The translations under genes and the position numbers were made by a program. The notes beneath the pieces are model-generated. The model did not search any database, was not told the DNA's origin, and worked only from the letters and a program-made list of their open reading frames with translations. DNA of 64,000 nucleotides from Atopsyche davidsoni (lineage: Eukaryota; Arthropoda; Insecta; Trichoptera; Hydrobiosidae): NCBI GenBank assembly GCA_022113835.1, contig JAILWY010000021.1, positions 7,006,001-7,070,000 on the forward strand. Reading direction: 5' to 3'. Positions 60,679 through 64,000 of this stretch are shown here, piece by piece (the first letter of the stretch is position 1; every line of letters starts with the position of its first letter).

Positions 60679-61504
60679 TAAAATAGCTCAAGCAATAACA
60701 TAGCTAAACAAAGTCTCATTTCATATTAGGGTTATATAAAGTTATACATGTATGTTATATGCTTAATATAAAGCGGCTCATGCGAAAAATATAGGATATG
60801 CTTGCTACAGCTGACACTAATCTGGTCGGTATAATCCTTAGCTAAAACATCATACGCGGCTGCTTTTTGGGAGGCTCCTCACTTTCATTTCAATTTTAAG
60901 TTGAATGAATATCCATTAGCATATATTAATAATTAATCTCGTTTATTCGATAACGTTCTAAGATCACTCGGTGTGTGCTGTTAAAATATTTTGTAGACTG
61001 GATATTATACGTCTATGAAGCAACGAGCAAAAAGCATAACTTAATAGTCCGTGTTATGATGTTTTAGTCGATAAATTTGTACTATTGTGAAATATAACAC
61101 TATATTTTTCTGAGAGTTTCTTTAATCATTTTTCAATGTTTGAAAAAATGCACTTAATCTTTATCAACCAATAAAACTTGTATAGGCAAAATCGTACTTA
61201 CAGTGAGACGGTCTTAGCAAAAATCAATAATATATATAACACTATTTTATTTCGAGTGATTTCTTCTATTTTTAGGGTTCGTTTGTTCTATAAAGTTTTC
61301 ATATTTCTTTGAGTAATCACTTATACTAGATATAAATATTGTATAACATATATAAGTATAACGATTTAAAAGCTCTACTTTAACAAATTATTAAATGCAT
61401 AATAAACTTTGAAATACTGTTTGCAGAGCATCAATAATGTTGATTGATTGATAATTTAAACCAAACTCCGAAATGTTAATCTGTACACAACCGTAAATAA
61501 TTTG

Positions 61505-61732
61505 CGAAACCAGTCACGTGGTTTGTTTGGTTTCAATCAACTGACCAAAGGCTCTATATTTCTATGCCTTGTGGAAAACGCTCTCTCTATGGTGGACCAT
61601 AATTTGCATTTAAGCCATGACGTGTGCATCCAATTAACATGTACAAACTTTAATGGGGTTTACTACATTGAATATAGGATTGCACAAGTCAATACGCCGT
61701 GGCGTAGTAAGTTAACTCAGAGATTATATTAG
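61505..61732 (+). other. Coding-style open frame, possible exon
   Basis: An open frame reads through FGFNQLTKGSIFLCLVENAL, VDHNLHLSHDVCIQLTCTNF and YYIEYRIAQVNTPWR to TAG. It follows an acceptor-like AACCAG and contains a strong donor (A/GTAAGT) at about 61706. Composition is more protein-like than most AT-rich frames here. No family recognised and no ATG near the left edge. Confidence 0.25.
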
Positions 61733-61739
61733 TTTAAGT

Positions 61740-64000
61740 TACACCGCGAAAATCTTTTATACATGGTATGAATGATTTAAAATTAACGTTTAATTAATGA
61801 AAATATTTTTGTGAATTGTTATTTTTGTAAATATTTGAGAAAGATTTTTTTTTTTAAAAAATAATATTTTGAGTACATTTACTCTTGGTTATAAATCAAA
61901 AACAGAATTACACGTAACATTTCACGTACCCTTTTTTAAGGCTTAACGTTTGACCCTTATTATATATTATGTACTCAAAGAGTAGGAGAATTCAGCTTTA
62001 ATTTAAAAGTCTGCAAATGCGATTTTTGACTCGAGCTTGTCCAATTTGTCTGAGAACTTTCGAACAATGGACACCACGACAGAAATAATAGCAAGTGCCA
62101 AAACATTGACCTAACTTTTAAACTATGTTATAAAAAATAATACCACGTGGAAATATGATCATTAATTTAATTAAAAATTATGATAAGCAAAAGAGAATTT
62201 CAAAAGGATCAAGTTAATTTTTTAACCATCAAATACAATTCCTAAAATATGTTTTATTAAAAACGATGCTACTTTAAACGGTATAAATAAAGTTGATATG
62301 TGTGATATATTATATATATATATATATATATATGAATATATCGAAATCATAGCGTAGGAGTAGTACGCTTAAATACTAAAGACTACTTTATTGATTATCA
62401 GACTTAGGTGATCCTTAATCTATATAACTTAAGCCTGTGTCCAGATACGGTCTAATTGCTTTATCTCTTTGTCGGTTCTGATCCCTGCCTTATCGCATAT
62501 CCTCGATTTACGTTGCGGATGTATTCGCATTTACCGAGTCGTTTCTTATACTCTGTAAAAAATGGACTCATCAAGGCTTTTTTGTAAAAGCAGCTTGCAG
62601 CTTGTAGCTTTTGTAAAAGCTACATGGAAAGCTATTTGCAATGAACAGTAAAATACAATTATAGTTGTTTAATTGTTTTAACTTGACGCCAAACCAAGAG
62701 TGGGTTCCATAAAAAGGTGTTCGTCAAATAATCAATAATCTTGAAATATTAAGGTCTACTTATAATATGAAAATCACCTTAAGATGATGAGCGTTCTTTA
62801 AATATTCCTGTTAGCAACGATATGCCAAAAGAACCCCCAAAAGAAAAAGTTCTTCATGAAACCTCTTTTATAAAAAACTACCACTGAAAATATCGAAAAC
62901 TTTTTTAATGGAAAGATTGACTAAGACAAATTACCACTTTTATCCTGTAAAAGTCACGACTCACTTCCTAAGCCTGATGAATTGACTAAATATACACACG
63001 ACTTGTTCCTAGATCGTAATATGTTATATTAATGATTGAACAGATATATTTTTTTGTTACAATAGATTTCTAGATAATCAGTTTAATAATACCAGGTTTT
63101 ATTATAATTCTTATGGGCTTGTTTATAATCAAAATATTTATGACATAAACAAAGTAGTTCTGTTTACATATTAAACCCCGTGTTCAAGAAAATAATATTT
63201 TTTCAGCTGAAATATAAATCTGGTTTGTTATTGTTTTATCGTTGTTCTCAATTACATTTTAGCTTAGTGGTCATTGATTATTTATTTAGTAAAAAATAAA
63301 CTATAATAAAGCATATCAAATATCGAAATAAAACAATGTTCATAATAGAAAACAAGGCAGACAAGGCATTTTGCTTGATGAAGATCCATATTATTAATAA
63401 ATTAAAGGATTTTTTTTATATATCCGCTTTCAAATTTGTCTTTAATAAAACAATACAATGTTTAAACGATATTATATGTAGTATGATATATGAAGAAACA
63501 TGTTATATTTTTATATACTGTTAAATTTAGGATATATTTAGTTTTTTTGAATTTTAAATTAATTTTGAAATTTAATAGTTGCTGGTAAATTTTATTATAA
63601 AATAAAATCCAATTAAGATTTAATTATTTTAAAAGTGAAATTCACTGTAGTAACGAAGTCAAAAGAATTTGAAAATGTACAATTTGTAATATAAAATACA
63701 AAATCTGGTTTTATTGTACGATACAAACTCAATTATAGAGAAGTTAATTCTTTTTATGGGTCAATTAAAGCTTTCATTTCAATAATTAATAAAACCTTTG
63801 ACATTGAAATAGATTTAAAATCAAATCAAACAAAATTTTACTGAGAGACTAGGTATTTATATAATTGATGATTGACTCAAAACAGTGGTTGGTCCACAGG
63901 TATCAAATTTTTATATAAAGTATATTAATATTTATAATATAATTTTATCCTTTTTATATAAATATTATGAAATAAGTAACCTTAATATATCAATTAATAA
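61740..64000. other. AT-rich DNA to the window end
   Basis: It contains a TA microsatellite (62308-62335) and a local duplication of TTTTGTAAAAGC (around 62579-62625). The ORF at 63336-63524 is rich in Ile, Phe, Lys and Asn and looks like noise. No gene supported. Confidence 0.55.
62308..62335. repeat. TA microsatellite
   Basis: An uninterrupted run of about twelve TA units, flanked by AT-rich sequence. Confidence 0.9.

Overview
The window reads as nuclear DNA of an insect, most probably a moth or butterfly. It is very AT-rich, genes are split by introns with GT-AG borders, islands of decayed mobile DNA are common, and the one fully readable gene is a Spaetzle-type cytokine. Lepidoptera is inferred from the style of the repeats (for example the LINE-tail-like segment near 33.2 kb) and is not proven. 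No bacterial operon, CRISPR array, rRNA or intact tRNA was seen.

Centre (26.8-41.7 kb): the spaetzle gene (spz) on the plus strand. A TATA box and initiator lie near 27.2 kb. Six coding exons with matching splice phases (27389-27421, 36987-37272, 37779-37936, 38628-38735, 38845-38942, 39488-39752) give a 315-residue secreted prepro-protein. It has a signal peptide, a prodomain, a probable activation site after Arg180 and a seven-cysteine cystine-knot domain, which in the family is the ligand of Toll. Intron 1 is 9.6 kb long. On its opposite strand it carries an exon resembling the end of a CAP/antigen-5 protein (32.1-32.3 kb), plus decayed repeats.

Left flank (0-26.8 kb): a small minus-strand gene of unknown function is suggested by exon-like blocks at 256-406, 1017-1076, 1157-1226 and perhaps 1505-1513. 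The reading frame is interrupted at a T7 run. A TATA-like minus-strand promoter sits near 2.1 kb, next to seven copies of a 119-139 bp tandem repeat. At 4.06-4.18 kb there is a TATA box, a start codon and a membrane-anchor exon with a good donor. A cluster of CRE-like TGACG motifs and a candidate hAT-type short element lie at 18.0-18.5 kb. The rest is AT-rich with a few GC-richer islands (7.4, 23.2 and 24.2 kb).

Right flank (41.7-64 kb): two phase-compatible minus-strand exons (42432-42507 and 41773-41941) form the end of a gene weakly resembling the last domain of porphobilinogen deaminase. Two phase-compatible plus-strand exons (51865-51974 and 54092-54189) form the start of an unrecognised gene. 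A reading frame at 56.3-56.8 kb is broken by a single stop codon. Several tRNA-like SINE heads, microsatellites and near-perfect hairpins are also present. Apart from spz, all gene models here are partial and were inferred by reading splice signals and frames by eye, without any database search.
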